Position numbers and translations under genes: made by a program. A stretch of 64,000 bases of DNA from Cichorium intybus (lineage: Eukaryota > Streptophyta > Magnoliopsida > Asterales > Asteraceae). The stretch is from NCBI GenBank assembly GCA_023525715.1, contig CM042013.1:81899994-81963993 (forward strand), in the 5' to 3' direction. This document shows, piece by piece, positions 23,527 to 35,800 of the stretch (its first letter is position 1; the number at the start of each line of letters is the position of its first letter). Below the pieces are notes generated by a model. It had not been told where the DNA came from, did not search any database, and worked only from the letters and a program-made list of their open reading frames with translations.

Positions 23527-24470
23527 ATTGATGTTGAAAGTAAGGCCAAGTTCGAAAACTTGATAAAGACTTTGAAAGATCGATGCTTAACAATAATTAA
23601 TGCAAACAAGTAATAGTGCGGAATAATGAAAGACTTAAAAATCAAAAGGCAGGAATTAAACACTTTAAAGTAAGAACAAATATATAAACATTAAGAACAA
23701 GTGTTTGATGGAATAATGGAATAGTATATAAAAGAAATAGTGTTACAGATTTGTTTCTCCAAACCATGAAGATAAAGTGTGGTGGAACTCCCCTTTTATA
23801 GTGCAAGGAGACTTCCCACCAGATAAAGACCTACGTGCTGAAGGGACTACAAACCAGTCCACTTCAGATTGTTTTATGGATAATAGTACTAAGTCAGGCT
23901 ATGATGGCCGATGATTGAATGTTCTCTAACTAAATAGTAGAAGCTCCATACGACTTTAGGGAACAAGAAGTGACTAGCCTAACTATACTATATAAACGGA
24001 TCTTCTTATCTTTTTCTTTGTCTTCACTTGTCTTCAACTCTTATCACGATACACACTTCTGAAGGAACCGAAGATTAGGGGTAATCTTCGGTATGCGAAT
24101 TACTAAAGTCTTCAATCTTCTGATGTCACTTGGAAACTGCTGAGCTGAAAGTCTTCTATACCAAAATTCATTCGGATTTCGGTGTCTTCTTAATTTTACT
24201 TCTGGAACTTGTAAATCTTCTAAGTACAAAACTTCTGTGGCTCAGAACGAATTTCATGTATAAATTTAGGTGTCTAAATCTCAGATTTATATTATCACAA
24301 AATAAACACAAGTAAAGATAACAAAGTATGTTCATTGATAACTCAATAATGATTCAGCAGGTACATGTTGAACATACATATCAAAGATAACACATTAGAA
24401 TATTGTCATCAAAAGATTACATCTAAAAACCACTAGTCAAGTTGGTCAACGATAATTCACTAACAATTGA
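23527..24470 (-). mobile_element. Sirevirus solo LTR with TSD attga
   Basis: The LTR itself is 23532-24465 (934 bp), TGTTGAAAG...cactaaca, with the direct repeat attga on both sides (23527-23531 and 24466-24470). There is no PBS, PPT or internal sequence next to it. It is collinear with the 5' LTR at 46599-47534 with several percent divergence. It is thus a bona fide solo LTR formed by LTR-LTR recombination of the same insertion represented at 46599. Confidence 0.85.
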
Positions 24471-25262
24471 TAAGTTCTCCTAGACATCAACACTACCATA
24501 CTAATCCTCTTAGACAAATATAACTTGGGTCCTCCATCTCATATACAAGTTGCTATAATCCACATCCTTCCTACAATACCCAAGGAAAAGGTGTCACGCT
24601 CGGATTATCCAAATGTTGCACTATAATTAACTCTTTTTAAACTAAGAAGGAAGTATCACTTATCATCCAAAAATAATGTTCTTAACTTTTTAATATAATG
24701 AATATCTTAGTTTATTCAACCCTTAAAATTTGCATCCATCCAAGAACCTAAAGCCCAAACCACAAGACTCAAGACAAAACAACGAAGAAACTTCCCAGCC
24801 CATTTGTACGGGTCGCGCAAGGCCTATGGCAAAACTCACGCGGGTTGCGTGGCCTCAGCAAAAGCCCAACTTCCAGTTCTCCCTTTTGCACGGGCCGCGT
24901 GTGCGAAGGCCAAATTCTTATGCGGGTCGTGTAAAACACGCTGTATGCTTAATTTTTTGTCCTTTTAACCCCATTTTGACCCAAATAAGGTTCCAATTCA
25001 TCCGAATACTAATTAGTAATTAAAATACACGTTTAAGAACTGATTTTCCATTATTCAACTCCCAATCCAAGTGTTCATGACTTTATCCATTGAAAACCAT
25101 TTATCCAAATTCTTAACTCTTAACAAGAGCCAATTGAACCAAGTTCTAAGTCAGTCATCACACCCAATATTATTAAGCATTCCATTAAGGTCTTAACCAA
25201 AGGTCATCCCTCAAGGGAATCATTCCAACATAAACCCCAAGGAAGATAACCTCATGGAATCC
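24466..25262 (-). mobile_element. GYP-G 5' LTR, right segment (first copy, truncated)
   Basis: It is collinear with 47535-48338, including the GC-rich cgggtcg-type phrases near 24800-24930 and the translated segment at 24730-25023, which matches 47797-48090 at roughly four residues in five. Collinearity stops sharply after ctcaattccaat at 25262, where Sirevirus ORF3 sequence begins. Confidence 0.8.
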
Positions 25263-26405
25263 TCAATTCCAATTGTGTACAAGTCTTCTAGGTTCGTTCT
25301 CCTAATGTCAGCTTCTGTGATCACCAAGGCTTCTTCGTTCCTACTCAATTGATATTCATAATAATTTGCTTTCTGGAACGTTCTTTTCTTGATTTTTATA
25401 ACACCTATGATGGACTTTGTTGACCACACATTCCGACTTGGTTGAGCATATTATCCAAAAACTTTTGGATTCGAAGCTTCATTTCAACATTCCTGTTGTA
25501 TTGAGGCATGATAGTATAGTTTAAGGAGTACATATACTTCTCCCCATTTAGGATGAGTAGAATGTCCCAGCTGTGTAATTGGCTTGTGGGAGGAGCATAG
25601 GACTTCAGAGGCTGATAATCTTCGTTTGTCAGTGGCCGAAAGTCAAAAAATCAAGATAACCGGGGTTGACTTGATCCATCTCCTGTTGTTGCAGCCTCAG
25701 CCTTGATTTCCATTTCAAGCTCTTCTGCATACAGGGCTGCAAGTTCATCAAAAAAATGCATTTTTAAGTGCTTTGAGTTCTGGAGGATCGGATGGCTTTA
25801 TTGGGGAGTATTTAAGCTCATCTTCTTCAACATGAATTTTCGGAGATAGGGGTGGAGTTGGAATTTTCTGTGAAGAGGACTTCTTCAGTGAGGGAGTCTT
25901 TTTCGATGAAAGGAGGTGGAGTGGGGATTTTATCTTCAGCTGGAATTTTTGGTGAGGAAGGTAGTGTTGGGATTTTCTGGTCATTGTTAGGTATGTCACC
26001 AAAATTCTCATCACATTCTCTTTCTTCAGCTTCCTCTTCAGACTTATCATCATCTTCGTCATCATCATCATCTTCATCACTTTCATCCTCTTCACCAATA
26101 CTAACCTTTGGTGGCACCTTTCCGCCTCATGGGGCACCTTCGGCAGATGAAGGGGTCACAAGTAGGTTGTTGGCACGTTGTGTAGCCGTGACCACGGATT
26201 GTTCAAGCAATGACAAAGAAATGGTGGGTGGAGGTGAAAAGGAGGCTCGAGAGAATGAATGATGAGTCAAAATATGAATAACAACACGCAAATGATCTTT
26301 GTAAGTGATTAGGTCACTAGGGGCGGTATAGTTACAGGAGGCTATGGTGACGGAAGTGGAGCCAGAGGCAGAACCGCCGGAGGCACTTTTTGAAGATATA
26401 ACCAT
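25263..26405 (-). pseudogene. SIRE-E third ORF (env-like position), truncated
   Basis: The frame opens at 26405 with a Ser/Gly-rich N-terminus. It passes a TGA at 26127, then a strongly acidic run (DESDEDDDDDEDDDKSEEE near 26090-26030) and a Pro/Ser region. After a frameshift near 25830 it reaches a C-terminal stretch (KKRTFQKANYYEYQLSRNE, TEADIRRTNLEDLY) that is cut at 25262. It lies downstream of pol, where Sireviruses carry an extra ORF often called env-like. I cannot assign a biochemical function. The 3' end and 3' LTR of this element are missing. Confidence 0.6.
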
Positions 26406-26684
26406 TTTTCCAAGGGTTCAAAGATCGACAGAGCAAAATATGGAAAAAACAAAGCAACGCACCAAGAACACAATGAACTTGAAGTTAAGAAAATACCGAG
26501 TTTGTGCGGACGCGTGGTCACAACGATGAAAATCGACGGCGGCACAATGAGAAGTTCGGCAGCATGGTTGAAACGGAGAAGATGCAGTGGAGTTGCAGCG
26601 GCGGCGAAGTAAGAGGGAGAAGGAGAAACCCTAGAAAGTGGGAAACTTGGGGAGGAAGAAGACTAAGAGAGTGATCGGTTTTAA

Positions 26685-26691
26685 GAGAGAT

Positions 26692-26750
<59 letters not shown>
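26685..26750. repeat. (GA)n microsatellite
   Basis: A GA-rich run ends in a pure (GA) stretch at about 26703-26750. It lies about 300 bp upstream of the SIRE-E ORF3 start on the minus strand, where it reads as a CT tract. It is a possible leader element or simply slippage. Confidence 0.95.
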
Positions 26751-26753
<3 letters not shown>

Positions 26754-27059
26754 AGGGGGAATGAGAGTGGGACGGTTTATATCCTATTTTGAATTTTGGG
26801 AACGCTTGACGGGACAGGTAGGGGACACATCCGAAAAAGGTGCGGCTTGGCATTTAATGTCAAGTCATGATTAAAAAGAATGGTGCAATGGGGGTGTGAC
26901 ACGTCATTGTGATAATAAAAATTCTTTAAAATTAAATGCCAATAATTTGTAATAAATGTAACAATAACAAATTCACATTCTTGTCATTTAAGTTATCGTT
27001 TTTGATTTAAGAGGAATGTATTCAAATGAGAAAATGTGTACCTTAAATGCTGAATTTGA

Positions 27060-27720
27060 AACGGAAAATCCATGTGTGTGGACCGAGATTTATATGCGTA
27101 CCAAAAATGATGGACACTGAAATTCAGGTTGACACCGAAAATCTCTTGAAACGTCTGGACACCGGAGTTTGATTTAACATGAGGTTATCCAGAGATTCTT
27201 GTTGGACCAAAATTCCGTAGGTGCCGAAAATTGAAACGAAACGAGGTTGTACCGAAATTTGGATCACACCGAAAATTGCATTTGAAACGAGGTTGTTCTG
27301 AGAATCATTCAAGTGCGAAATTTTGTTTTACACCGAAGATTGAAAGCAAGTGAGGTTGTTCAGAAAATTAGTTTTAAACTGCAAATGGAGACCAACCGAG
27401 GTTTATCAGAAAATTAGTTTTAGACCGAAAATCGAGACCAAGCAAGGTTGATCAGAAAACTTGTGAGTGTGCCGAAAATTTCACTTGTTCTCTTAGGTAC
27501 CGAAATTTTTAGTTTAAGGAAATAACGATTTGAAACATTGGGCTAAAAATGAGTGAACCAAAGTTTGTGTTGGGCCGAAGATTATGTCCAAACGAGGTGT
27601 TCAGAACATTGTTAAGCTGGGTCGAAAATCTTAATAGGAAGAGGTTCATCAGAAAATTGTGAGAATGGGCTGAAAGACATACTTGGATTTCCACAAATTG
27701 AAGACTATGATCGAAAAGTA
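27060..27720. repeat. Diverged ~60-bp tandem repeats in SIRE-E spacer
   Basis: Repeated phrases ccgaaaatt, followed by gaaac- or gaccaa-type, cgaggttg and cagaaaatta, recur at least eight times between pol and ORF3 with about 60-bp spacing and heavy divergence. No frame is open through them. Confidence 0.65.
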
Positions 27721-27841
27721 AAATATGCTTGAAATATTGGTATGAACTGAAAATATACTAGTGAATCACAAGTAAACATGTTTTGAGATTGAAAAGCAGA
27801 TATTTGTACATGATAAAATTGAACCAAATGTGCCAAGTTAA

Positions 27842-30800
27842 TTAGGTCTTGAAAAATCCTGGATCATGATTCATCATACATAACATTTTAAAAAAGTTGT
27901 GAGATTTGGTTGTATATAAGGCTTTAGTGAAAACCTTAGTAGTTATAAAATACAGTTCAATGTTACCTTGTAGGATTTGATCCTTGATGAAATGGTAACG
28001 AAGATCAATGTGTTTTGTCATCGAGTGTTGAATATGATTGTGAGATATTGCTATAGCACTTTTGGAATCGCAGTAGATGGGGACTTGGAGAAAGAGATAT
28101 CCATAATCTAGCAATTGTGTCTTCATCTAGAGAACTTGTGAGCAATAGCTGGAAGCTACAATATATTATGCTTCTGTTGTTGAGAGAGCAACACAATTTT
28201 GTTTCTTTGAATACCAGCTCACAAGTCTTCCACCTAGGAATTGACATCGTCCAGAGGTGCTTTTCCTATCCAGACGACATCCAACATGATCAGCATCAGT
28301 GAAGGATTGAAGCTTCAAATTATCACCAACCGGGTACCAGAGACCCATTGCTTTGGTGCCTTTGAGATATTTGAAGATTAGTTTAACAGCAGTTAGATGG
28401 CATAATTTTGGTGCTGCTTGATATCTCGCATAGATGCAAGTTGCAAACTTAATATCCGGTCTACTTGTGGTTAAGTAGAGAAGAGAACCAATCATTCCAC
28501 GATAGATCTTATGATCTACAAGTTCACCATGGGGATCAGCCGAGATTTTATGGTTGGTTGACATGGGCTCTTTTGAAGTTGAGGAATTCTCAAGAGAAAA
28601 TTTATTTAACAGCTCGTTGGTGTATTTCTATTGATGAATGAAGATTCTCTACTTGTTTGCTTTATTCGAAGACCAAGGAAAACGTTAATTTCCCTATTCA
28701 AACTCATGTGGAATTTGTCAGTCATGATTTTGGCAAATTCATCAACCATGGTCTGATTAGTAGAACAAAAATAATGTCATCAACATAGACTTGAACTATC
28801 ATGACGTGCTTTTAATGGGATCTAACAAAGAATGTTGGATCAATGGTTCCTCTTCTATAACCAGATTTTACCAAAGGTGGACAACAGACGATGCCCTTGG
28901 GGATTGTTTGAGTCCATAGACGGCTTTGTTAAAATGATAGACATGATTGGGATGAGGAAAATCCTCAAAACCAGGATGTTGTTGAAGATAGACAACTTCG
29001 TTGAGGTCACCCTGTAGAAATGAAATTTTGACGTCCATTTGATGAAGGGTTATGTTTTTGTGAGTAGCATATGCCAAGAAGATTTGGATAGCTTCTAGGC
29101 GAGCTACAGGTGCATAAGTTTCATCATAGTCTATGCCTTCAATTTCCCTATAGCCTTTTGCTACAAGCCAAGCTTTGTTTCGTACCACCATTCTCATATC
29201 ATCGAGTTTGTTCCGAAAGACCCACCTTGTACCTACAATCGTTTGATTGGTCGGAGGAGGTACAAGATCCGAAACTTTGTTCCTTTTGAATTCTTCAAGG
29301 TCTTCTTGCATAGTCTTGATCCATTCATCATCATCTAAGGCATTAAGAATATTTTTGGGATCGAACTTGCTAATGTATGCTGCATGGAGACATTCATCTT
29401 GAATAGACTTTTTGGATCGTGTTTGAACACCAGCAGATGGGTCACCAATAATTTGGTTTGGGGGATGACTCTGGGTCTACTTGTGGAGTCTGGGAACAAG
29501 TATATCATCTGATTCTGGTGGCACGACGTCTTGGATAAATTCTGGATTATCAGCAGGGATGTTTTGAATGTGCGAACAGTCAGCTGAATTGTCTTCATCA
29601 GCAACGAATGTAAATATTGGTGAATATTCGGAAGTGTCTGCTGCAGAATCGATTCTCTGACCATTTCTATTTGAGAGCCCTGAAGATCTGGTTTCAAGAT
29701 GTTGATGGTCCCCCTCAAGTGTACGAGAGTTGCTGGGCTCAGCTTGAGGAATACCATCAACGTGAGTTGGGAGCGGAAGCTCCCCCTGAACATGTGCTGG
29801 GAGTGAAGACTCCCCCTGAACATGTCATGGGAGAAAAGGCTCCCCCTCAAATATTGCATAAGAACTAGAAATTCTTACCCTAATGGATGGAATGGGTGGA
29901 TTTGTTTGAACTTGTTCGTTGGAAGATGTTGAAGGCGATGGAGCTGATGTTGCTGTGACTTGTTGAATAGCTTTAGGAGATCGAATCACTTCCGCATTGA
30001 TGGCTGTTTCTCTAGGATCGAAGAGAAGATCATAATCAACTTTGACTGCTCTGATCGGTTGATGGCCTGCATGCATATCAGCTTCCATTACATAGAGAAT
30101 GGCTTGGGCTTGTTTCCTCCAGAGATATTGATCATCAAATTCAACATCGAAGCTCTCTTCAATCACCCTTGTTCACCTGTTCAATACATGATAGGCAACA
30201 GATTTTGATAAGTAACCCATAAAAATGCCTTCATCACTTTTAGGCACAAACTTGCCCAAGTGATCTCTATTGTTCTTGATGAATCAACAACAACCAAAAA
30301 TATGAAAAAATTAAATATTGGTTTTTCTGCCATTTAACACTTCGTATGGAGTCATCATCAGTCTTTTGTTAATGATAGAACGGTTTTGTACAAAACATGC
30401 AGTCGCCACGGATTTTGCCCAGAAAGATAAAGGCAGATTTGCGAAATTCAACATGGATCTGGCTGCTTCAACTAAAGTTCTGTTCGTCCTTTCGACCACA
30501 CCATTTTGTTATGGTGTGTAAGGAGCAGAGAAATTATGTTCAATTCCTTTTGAAATAAGGAAGTCTTCTAGTTGACGATTGTTGAATTCAGTTCCGTTGT
30601 CACTTCTGATTCTTCTGATCGATAGTTGAACTTTTAGCTCTATCGAAGTGACGAAATTTTTTAGTTCCAAGAATGTATCCGATTTCAATCAAAGAAAGAA
30701 AACCCATGTGAAACAAGAGAAGTCGTCCACAATAATTAAGATATACTTCTTGTGGTTTAAACTTGCAACGGCTGACGGTTCATAAAGATCAATATGTAGA

Positions 30801-31430
30801 AGTTCCAAAGGATTTGAGATGCTGGAGTCAGAAATTGACTTATGAGACTTCTTCTTCTACTTGCCCAGTGCGCATGCAACACAAGATTCTCCTTATCAAA
30901 CTTTAGAAGAGGAATTCCATGAACCATTTCTCTTGTGACAAGTTGATTCATGTACCGAAAATTAAGATGTACTAATTTTCGATGCCATAACAAACTTACC
31001 TCAGAATGATCTTTTGAGAGTAGATACGCCGAGGTTTTCCAAGAAAAAGTGAAATGTCGAGTGTTAACATTGTATTTTGCCTTGGAGATTTCACAAGACA
31101 TTTGTCTCTGATTTTTGTCATTATATAGCTGAATTCGTCGTCGAATTCCACTCGGAGACCAGCACATACTAGTTGCCCTACGCTTACAAGATTCTGCTTT
31201 AGTCCAAGAATGTAGGAAACTTTTTCAATTGTGAAATTTACGTTTGTAAGTACTCCATATCCTTTGATGATACCATTTTCGTCATTCCCAAAAGTGACAA
31301 AACGTCCGTTGTTAACTGTGCGGTAGTCTCTTAGGAATTTCAGTTTTCCAGTCATATGCATGGAATATGCACTATCAATTAACCAGTCGTTGGCCTGTTC
31401 CTCTTCACATAGCGCCGAAAAATTAAACGG
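27842..31430 (-). pseudogene. SIRE-E pol: protease end, integrase, RT, RNase H
   Basis: Starting at about 31400 the minus strand has the tail of the protease region and pre-integrase block (MHMTGKLKFLRDYRTV, LKQNLVSVGQLVCAG). The integrase finger and core follow (LLWHRKLVHLNFRYMNQL, and ERTNRTLVEAARSMLNFANL near 30480). RT covers about 29311-28760 (KLDDMRMVVRNKAWLVAKGY, QMDVKISFLQGDLNEVVYLQ, YGLKQSPRA, and a YVDD-containing VQVYVDDIIF near 28785). RNase H covers 28564-27842 (DADHVGCRLDRKSTSG, DLRYHFIKDQILQGNIEL). Numerous frameshifts and stops make it dead. The motif wording is Sirevirus-like copia. Confidence 0.82.
29735..29850 (-). repeat. Polypurine-like cluster in SIRE-E integrase-RT linker
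   Basis: Three ctccccct runs (GGGGGAG on the coding strand) lie at about 29779, 29813 and 29842 within a repeated linker phrase. They resemble the PPT found before SIRE-D's 3' LTR. Confidence 0.7.
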
Positions 31431-32346
31431 TTAGTTTTGGCACTCACACTTGCTTGGGGCTAACGAATTTTCCAAATATTTTTTAGAAAGATTTAAAGGT
31501 CGTTTTGGTGGTCTTGTTCTCAATAGAAGTTTCAATTTCTGTGTCGTGAATTGTTGAGTCAGAGGTTCGAGATTCCGAGATTGGAACTTTGACAACCCAT
31601 CTTTGAACAATTTTCTTTGTGACATTTTGATAAATATTTTTTTCTTGTTTGAAAAAGTTTCTGGACTTGTCATTGAAAGAAATTGCTGCTGAAAAAGGTT
31701 TTGAAATAGGTTTACAACATCTGCAGCAAATTGTGTTTTGAACACGTTTCAAAATTTTCGGCGCGGTTAGTTTTTGAGAGAAATTTGAAGACTTTTTATA
31801 AAATTTGTGATCATTTAAAGGAGCCTTTCCTTTCTGCAAGTCTTTTTGAGCTAAGTTGGAATTTTGAGAAACATTTTTTGCAACATTTGTAGATTTTAAA
31901 CTGTTTTATTCATGCAAGTCTCTTTTGGGTGAAACACAGTATCTGACATCTTTTGAAGAACTTTGTTGAGAATTTGATTTGGGTGAGATGGATCTCGTTC
32001 GCTCAGTTTCATGATTCACTGGTGTTGAGATAATAGACTTTGTTGTTTTCTCAGCATGGACAGCCTTGGGAATGTCCAAAACGTTCATGGTTTGTTGATA
32101 ATTAATAAAGTTGTTTCTGTTGAAGTTTAAAAAGTTTCTGCGATCCTCCATCATGTACTGGATTTGACCAGTAGCACGACAGTCTACTCTCAGCGTTTTG
32201 AGTATGCCTTTGTGGATGTCTGAAGCCTTGTGAGAGTGTTTGGTTTGTGAAGAAATGACTTTTTCCGGAGTGATGGACTTGGAGATTGTGGATGAGGTGA
32301 AGTCGTTTGATTTTCTGTGAGTTAGTTGATTTTTGGATTTGTTGAG
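31431..32346 (-). pseudogene. SIRE-E gag C-terminal region, interrupted by SIRE-D
   Basis: Lys/Ser/Asn-rich frames lie upstream of the protease region (for example MMEDRRNFLNFNRNNFIN and the CCRCC segment near 31720). They resemble the low-complexity gag tail of Sireviruses. The sequence is cut at 32346/32347 by the SIRE-D LTR; the five bases before it are ttgag. The matching upstream part of gag is expected beyond SIRE-D. Confidence 0.55.
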
Positions 32347-32852
32347 TGTTGAAATCAGTTAATAGACGAATCAAAACAAAGATTATACCAATAGCACAAT
32401 CAATCACACAAGGATAATATAAGTAAGTTGAATGAACAATGTGAAATGGATAACTTGTGCCGAATGCTTGACTATAAGATATGGTTTTACAATGGGGTTT
32501 TCTATGTTTGTGGTTTTTACTATCTCGTAATCTCACACTCTACACGGCAAGGTATCACTGATATTTATACTGAATCAGTGATACGAATAGTACAACTTTT
32601 ACAGAGAATATCCTCTCAGTGTACTAGCCAATAGGATAGAAGATTCATGCAACACGTATTGTACTATACACATGCACACAAAAGGTTTACAGGCTGTGAA
32701 GTCTTCGGATCCTCTGTGCATCACACTTCGGAGTTCTTCAGACTTCGGGGTCTTCTATTACTTTATTACTTCCTGATTTTTCTTCAAAAGGTCTTCTGAG
32801 GAGGACTTCGGATACGTCAGCACTTCATCACAAATACACTCAACAATCTCCC
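32347..32852 (-). repeat. SIRE-D 3' LTR
   Basis: It is 506 bp, tgttgaaatcag to cacactcaaca-type end (TGTTGAGTG...TTTCAACA on the minus strand). An atctccccctttg PPT complement adjoins at 32853. It includes an 11-bp-arm inverted repeat (GTATCACTGAT at 32552-32562 and its complement at 32574-32584). No second copy is in the window, so the 5' LTR of SIRE-D is missing. Confidence 0.75.
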
Positions 32853-32866
32853 CCTTTGTGTGAAGT
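32853..32866 (-). other. SIRE-D polypurine tract
   Basis: The minus strand reads ACAAAGGGGGAGAT immediately before the LTR start, the canonical copia PPT. Confidence 0.88.
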
Positions 32867-32877
32867 GCATCCGAAGT

Positions 32878-35800
32878 CTACGTGCGGAAGTTTTTCTTGT
32901 ACGCTCTCTTCAACGTTTTCCTTACTGCCAAGTACCAATGCATGTGATCCATAAACTTCTTTTTCTTTTCTTCTGAGTTCACGGGGCAAGCATTAACATG
33001 AGAGATCACGCTAGAGATGAAGGAGGAGGGATGGAGGCCAAGGTAGTCTATTTGAAAGAACTTGATCATGACTTCGGTTTCGTTTCGAAGTCCTTTGAAG
33101 ACTACACCATAAGGTTCATCGATAATCTCTCCATTCTTGAATCTGGTTATGTTTCGAACCACAATGGGAGGAGTGTTCAACGGTTGTCTGTAGAAGGAAC
33201 ATAACTCAATGTCATGTTTGGCAAACCTCATCAAGTAATTGTTCAGAAAGCCCATGACAAGGCTGTTGACTGCAAACACAGGTAATCCAGCTTGAGCTGG
33301 TTCACCACCTCGCAGAAGCTCAAGAATTTGAATGAAGTCCATTGGATTCATTATTGGAAAATCAGCAATCGTAAACCTTGACTCATCATTGTTTGCACCT
33401 CTGAGAACATAAAACTCATAATTTGCAAAGCCTTTATAAGTTTCAGTCTCCTTGATCGAGAGGATTTGTTTGATCTTGTTTAAACTCCATACCACACTCT
33501 GACGTTGAATGTATTTGGCATGAAAGTTGATTTTGTTGGTCCAGAAGGTTGCTCTCTGTTCTTTTGGTACTGATTGAACAAATTGAAGAAAAGCAAAAAA
33601 TTTTGGATTATAAGGAATGTCAAGCTGAATGTCTTCGGAGTCAGTTGTTGCAAAACTCCGAAGAGGTAGCCTGTTGAGTACATTCGGATGTTGAAATCCA
33701 AAGAGTTTGATTGCCTCTATGGTCCATTCCCCATCATCGCGTTCAAATTCATTCATCTTGATCATCAGATGGTAGTCTGCTAGTCTGGCTTTGTAGACTT
33801 CCTCCATATGTGGAGCAATTATGCTTTCTAGTGACTTGTCTGTTGAGCTTCCTGCTCCAACTGATCCACTAGCTCCCTTGGTTGTTGTTGTGATGGTTGA
33901 GAATGAGGGACCTTCTGAGGTTAGTCTAGGCCTTTCTCCCCCTTATGAAGCATGGCCCATATGCTGAGCAGTTGCAGGCCTGCCTTGTGGGCTAGACATT
34001 TTATCCACAAAGTTTATCAAGGGTTGTAATGCAGTCCTTAACTTGGCAGTTAAGTCTTGGGTAAGAACTGCATTTGTTCAAAGTTCCTCTGTAAACTTTG
34101 CAATGTCCGAAGCGGCTTGGGCGGCTGTGAGCTCTTCAATCTTTGCTCTAGCCTCATCGAGTTGTTTTTCAAACTCGGTACTTTTCTGAGTTTCACTCCG
34201 AAGTCCTTGTAGAATTTGCATGACTTCGGAATGTGATTTTTCAAACTTTTCGGCAAGGGCTTCAATTTTCTTGTCAACACCAGTTACAGCGGATTCAAGA
34301 TTTTGTTCAAAGGATGATTGGATCATATTTTGTCGATCCAAGAGATTCTTCTCAAGTCTTTGTACAGAGTCCCTTATTTCTTTGGACATTGTAACTTCCA
34401 AAGACTCTATCTCTTCGGTGATGTCGCCCAGGGTTGGTTTGGTGGGATCGAAGCTAGTTTGTGCTTGAATCAGAGTGTCAAGCTTGGAGTTGAGGATTTT
34501 GTACTGTTTCATTAGTATAAATCCTTCATCTGGCAAATCTTCATCGGAGACACCTTCAGTAGCCAAAGGGGCTAAATGAAAAGCCTCAACGAAGGCTGCC
34601 GAAGTGGGGTTTTGTCTTGATGGTGATGGAGGCAAGTCAAACTCTAGCAAAGAGAAGTCGATACCAGAGGAGGAAATGGTAGATGTTTGAGGAGCTGTAG
34701 TAGGTGGAGGTGGTGGTGGTACATCAGATGATGTAGTATGAATGGTGGTAGTTTGTTGAGCTGTTGTGGGTGGTGGTGATGGTGGTTGGGTTGTTTTAGG
34801 TGGAGATGGAGGAATAGTGGTCTGTGGTGGAGATAGTGGTCTGGTTGTTGGTGTAGGTGAAGGAGGTTGATTGATGAATTGTTCTTCTTCTTGTTCTTCT
34901 TCATGGACTGTGGATGGAGTCCTTTCTGAGTCCGAAGACTCTTCTACAGTGATCAGTTTTCTCTGCCTCTTCGGCTGTTTCCTCTTTGGAGTGGTTTTCA
35001 CCGAAGCCTTTCTTTTCTTGTGTTCCTTCTTCGGACCACTTGGTCCACCAATGATTTTCTTCTTCCCTTTCCCTTTGGGTTGTTCTTTGACTGGTGCTGC
35101 TTGACTTAAGTCACGAGTAGGATAAGGAATAACTAGAGTATTACGATAAGCATTTACCTCATTGCACTCCAAAGGTACTTTTGAGGCATGACATTTGGAA
35201 TTTGAGCACAGAAGTCTGCAGATGCATCGTCTAGAATGGGGATTGCAATGGGAGTGAACTTCATTTCACCGAGTGAGGGATCTGGAACATGGTTGCTTGT
35301 TGGTAGTGGGCATGAACAACAATCGCCCAGAACCTTGCGTTTGCAATTTCTGTCCCCTTCATGCTGTGATTTATGTTGGAGCAAAAATCGGTCCAAAGAA
35401 TCGATGCGAAATCTACTTTAACATCGTAGTAGATTCCGTTGAGGAGTCCTTGAAAAGTAACACTTGCTGAATCCAAGCCTGAGGTCCTTCCAGAGAGACA
35501 TCTAAGGAAGATTCTAAAAAAGTACCTCCAAAGATCAGGGAGTTGATTTTTCTTGAAAGTGCTGATTCTTTCAAGAAAGGGTTCATACCCCATTTCATTG
35601 AACATACTGAGCAGTTGGTCAGCAGATGGGACCACCATTTCTTTCGAGTTGTAAATTAGAAGATGGAGGGCTTCGACAAATTTCTCCTTGGTTAATTGCA
35701 CCTTTTTGGTTTTGCCCTTTGAATCGACAGTCTCATAGAATACTGATTTGACTTGGTTGTTGGAATCGAACATAGCATTTGAAGTATAGTGTGCCCTATG

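Noticed and set aside
24730..25023. Plus ORF of 97 codons with a near copy at 47797-48090
   Set aside because: Its recurrence comes from both lying in the same gypsy LTR segment; the two differ at about one residue in five without sign of selection.
25827..26117. Asp/Glu run as a host acidic nuclear protein
   Set aside because: It lies in frame within the Sirevirus third ORF trace and adjoins its pol spacer.
26518..26853. Minus ORF with a long Ser-Leu repeat
   Set aside because: It is a translation of the GA microsatellite and its flanks; not a protein gene.
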